A stretch of 64,000 nucleotides of DNA from Ciona intestinalis. Lineage: Eukaryota; Chordata; Ascidiacea; Phlebobranchia; Cionidae. The notes beneath the pieces are model-generated. The model did no database searches, had not been told where the DNA came from, and worked only from the letters and a program-made list of their open reading frames with translations. This document shows positions 60,919-64,000 of this stretch, in pieces. The position numbers and the translations under genes are program-made. Positions within the stretch are counted from its first letter, which is position 1; each line of letters opens with the position of its first letter. Where the stretch lies: positions 5,434,504 to 5,498,503 of the forward strand of contig NC_020174.2 of the NCBI RefSeq assembly GCF_000224145.3. Direction: 5' to 3'.

Positions 60919-63900
60919 TCATATACAACGTTTACTGTGGCTCGACCAATCTTGAAACTGCAAATAAAAAGTCGTGAAAATTTTGCTTTTCAAAATAAAT
61001 AATTTTTCAATACATTTAAAAATATTTAAATTAACTGCGCAATAACTTAGGTATTATTCATCGTTGGTCGTATATTAAACTACGTAAGTTTTAACAGTCT
61101 AAAAAACGAAATATTATACAATTTATTTTTATTACCTGACAGTATTTGCTACAGTACCAAACCCCATGGCAACCAGAACAAACAAAATAAGCTCTTTCTT
61201 TGCAAACAGTGCAGCTCTCCTCGGTCGCTACTTGATTCCCATTAGCGCCACCTTGCGGAGTCATTTTACGCAGCTTTTCTGACAGCGGATTCGGGGAGGA
61301 GACCGGGAGTTTCATTTTGCGTTTTCGAAAGTCAGTTTGCATTATTGACGACGTCCGGTATATTTGAGACGTTGCTGGAGATGCTTGAGTGTGTTTTACA
61401 ACGTTAAGAGCAGGGGCAGTCTGTATCTTTTGTTCCAATGCTTTCAAGCTTTCAATTTTGTGATGGAGCTCGTTTTGCTGCGCTTTCAAATGAGCGGAGT
61501 AACGCTGCGCGTCGCCGGGTGCCAACGGTGTCCTCACTGACAAGTAGCTCTCCTTTAATTGATGGTTATAACTATGCCTGGGTTGCTGGTGAATCGGCGA
61601 ACTATTGATAGAAACCCCGCCCGTTGGGGCTCTGATTGAAGGCGATCGAGGGATCACAGGTCTGATGCCTTGCACCACTGATTGCTGAACTTGAGATTGG
61701 GTATACGTCGGTTGGCTTACAGGGTATCTACCAGAAGGCGAGTTTAACACCATAGCTGGTGCGTAATAACGACCAGAGTGAACTGGCGTAGGTTTTATAG
61801 GGACGCGAAATCCGTCTTTGTCTCTGCTGATGTTACGGAGCTCAGTTACAGCGTCTGGATGATTTATTGGGAGCTGATGACGTGGCTGTTGTTGGAATGG
61901 CCTGTTAGTTCCGTATTGGTTACGAACAAACGGAAGCTGCTGTTGGTTTTTGGGATGCTGGAGCTGGCTTTGTTCGTGTTGTACTTGATTCTGCATGTGC
62001 GGCATTTGCTGCATATGTGAAGGAACTACTGGTCGTGGTGGCCCGAGGACAATGTGGCCCACGGTGGGTTGGTAAAAGTGGTCAGTTCTTGGCAGTGGCT
62101 TGTGTTGGCGTATTTGAGGTTGGCTTTGTTGCGGTGTGATGCTCATTCGCTGAAACCTAGAGTTGTCAAAGGAGTTGCTGTGAGGTCGAGATATCTTAGT
62201 TATGCTGGCACGGTTTGTAGAAACTCCTGAGATTAAAACGGGATCCGGCGGTGCACTGTTCGATTGACTAACCCGTGCGTGAGATGGGGCAACCCGTGTC
62301 TGATCCAGCCTTATCGTGGAAAATCTGGGCGCTGTAGAACTTGTGGGTATGGACACGAATCCCGGGTTCGAACGACGTCGGTAGCCAACTGTAGGTGCTG
62401 CAGATGAAGTCGCGTTAAACGGTTTGAAAGATGTGTTTGTGGTTCGGGAATTCGTTCGTGGTAGCACCGTTGGGAGATCTTCGAATAAAGCGTCTACATC
62501 TATTATGTTTGTTTCTTTCGGTGATAAATGCCGCCGTCCAATTTCGTCAACTACTTTCGAAAGTTTCACTGCATCGCTGCGTAGTTGCGTCATCACGAAT
62601 GACGTCATGGATTGTGGCGAAGTGTCGGAAATACAAACTGTTGTAGCTTTAACAGTGGTTTGGAGTGGAGATGGGTGTAGTATTTGACATTCGTTCTTCC
62701 CGACGACGGACAATGTTATACAGCTCTTTACGAGGAGCTTGTGTATTATTGTTCTTATCAACGACAAACGGTTTCTCTGCTTTGATGTTTGTTGCTCCTT
62801 TATGGACATGTGTTCCAACTGCTGAAATTAGTCGATTACCTATTTTTAAAATAACCACGTTAAAAAATCGTATATGGGAACTAAAGTCGTCTAACTTTAA
62901 AGTATGTTCACCTTTCGAAGTGTTGTATTCTGACGACAATTGCTCTCCGTTCTTGAAAAGAGTTTTGTTTGAAGCACTTGCAAACGTTACAGGAGCTGCA
63001 GAGAAATTAACAATTGAATATGTTGAATTAAAAAAGAGGTTTCAACATTATCCATATACACAGTATGAGGTGTATATAATTTACTCACATTTATTCTGTG
63101 GAATAACGAACGGAACTGGTGCCTTTCTTGTCAGGTCTAGAGCAAGATGGTCAGCGTTCGACTGCGTTTTCACTGAGACCGACAAATCCAACGGCGAGTT
63201 TTGATTCAGCGGGGGCGCTAAGGAAAAACATTTATCAATTTTAACGCCAAGAGCATCCTTGGTCGAGCAATCCAAGACATCGTTGTTTTTAAGCGTCGAT
63301 TTCAATTCTAAAGGGTCGTCAGTTTTTCTAGTTTTTGAACATTCAACGTCGTCGCATACTGACGTGTCTGTGGTTATATTTTCACATTGGTTGGGATAAT
63401 GGAAAGGTTTTACGATTCCGATGACGTGACTGCCTGTGAATGAAAACGATATTATTTATTTTATTGAAAAATTGAAATAAACTGTGTGTGGGATCAAAGA
63501 AGATTAACAACCCGGTGAAGTAGCAAGTACGTCACTACATCTTAAGGTGGGGTAAGATGGGACACATTTTTATTCTATTTTCTCGTCGTATTTGGTAGTA
63601 AATTAAGAACGTTTTAAGAATCATAAAAACGTATCCTTACGACCCCTATAGACTGTTGGCAATTGTTTAAAACACGTTCCGCGGATATTTGGATATGCGC
63701 TTTCCCATTACCTCACAGTACTAAACATAGTGCAAACGCAGTTCATGAACAGTTACCCTCCTGTGACTTATATGAACATTAACAATTACGCATAACAATA
63801 CCACTCATATACAAGATGTCACTTCGCCCACCTTCCGTATTTGCATGCGTCGTGCTAGGTTTATAAGTTGATGACGTAATTGCAATATGATTTGAACCAT

Positions 63901-63966
63901 CCGCTTTTTTAGCAGGATCAGCGGCAACTTGCTTCTCTGGGACATCAATGCTTACGTCTTCGTTTT
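60919..63966 (-). CDS. MYND-finger protein with PLDLS motif, 3' part (5' end beyond window)
   Basis: Exons seen on the minus strand: 63832-63966, 63089-63433, a long exon from about 62839 (or 62821) to 61136, and 60919-60957 with the stop. Most of the protein is disordered and rich in Q, P, S and R. Exon 2 of those seen carries NSPLDLSVSV, the PxDLS motif that recruits the CtBP corepressor. The C-terminus is a complete MYND zinc finger of DEAF1/ETO spacing, CTVCKERAYFVCSGCHGVWY then CSKYCQ, split by the last intron and finished by FQDWSSHSKRCI. MYND fingers bind corepressors, so a nuclear transcriptional repressor is likely. The long exon does not hold one frame: the phase from upstream predicts a frame closed at 62649, while the downstream part uses another. 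A weakly bounded intron of about 70 nt near 62.65-62.73 kb or an indel would explain this. Orthologue not recognised. Confidence 0.75.
63543..63721 (-). mobile_element. Palindromic MITE in a MYND-gene intron
   Basis: Reverse copy: TAAGGTGGGGTAAGATGGGAC, 'ttctcgtcgtatttggtagtaaa', 'aacgtatccttacgacccctatagac', with a degenerate right end. Confidence 0.8.
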
Positions 63967-64000
63967 CTGAGTAGATGTATGATATAGTTTACCAACTTTA

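Noticed and set aside
61778-62020. Hydrophobic plus-strand frame of 80 codons
   Set aside because: Shadow of the Q/P-rich exon of the MYND gene.

Overview
The window looks like nuclear DNA of a tunicate, most probably Ciona. It is AT-rich, the introns are small, and chordate-type orthologues are intact. A short palindromic element (about 195 bp, ends AGTAGGGTGGGG / CCCCACCCTACT) occurs about 18 times in introns and spacers, and two genes are packed 32 bp apart in the manner of Ciona trans-spliced operons. No rRNA, CRISPR array or bacterial-type gene organisation is present.

Layout. 1-350 is AT-rich. About 350-13,500 is one compositional block: higher GC, CpG not depleted, no convincing exon and no copy of the short palindromic element. 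13.5-16.2 kb returns to AT-rich DNA with a CTCF-like motif and a tRNA-Asn(GUU). 16.2-22 kb holds two tandem paralogues (16255-17195 and 21167-21851, both +) encoding small leaderless proteins with an acidic or basic pro-region and a C-terminal domain that aligns by eye with interleukin-1 family beta-trefoils. This is the most interesting content of the window.

23.5-29.8 kb (all -) carries PHPT1, UROS and SLC2A8: a probable PHPT1-UROS dicistron, then an 11-exon class III glucose transporter. 30.7-33.4 kb (+) is a 10-exon INTS15 (C7orf26) gene. 33.4-38.2 kb is non-coding with an enhancer-like block near 36.1-36.6 kb. 38.2-40.3 kb (+) is a five-exon acidic protein with a MARCKS-like basic segment. 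41.8-44.6 kb (-) is a four-exon Sulfotransfer_4-type protein. 48.7-52.3 kb (-) is C9orf78/TLS1. 52.9-58.6 kb (-) is a complete 15-exon, six-domain cytoplasmic gelsolin. 60.9-64.0 kb (-) is the 3' part of a large disordered protein with a PLDLS motif and a C-terminal MYND finger, running off the right edge.

Exon joins were worked out by hand from GT/AG sites, reading phase and remembered human sequences. For SLC2A8, INTS15, gelsolin, C9orf78, the sulfotransferase and the MARCKS-like gene every join keeps one open frame and the total length matches the family where one is known. The MYND gene has one unresolved frame change. Functionally the genes are a mix of housekeeping (haem synthesis, phosphohistidine phosphatase, Integrator, splicing factor), transport, actin regulation and, if the reading is right, an innate cytokine pair. 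Apart from the PHPT1-UROS pair and the cytokine-like pair I see no functional clustering.
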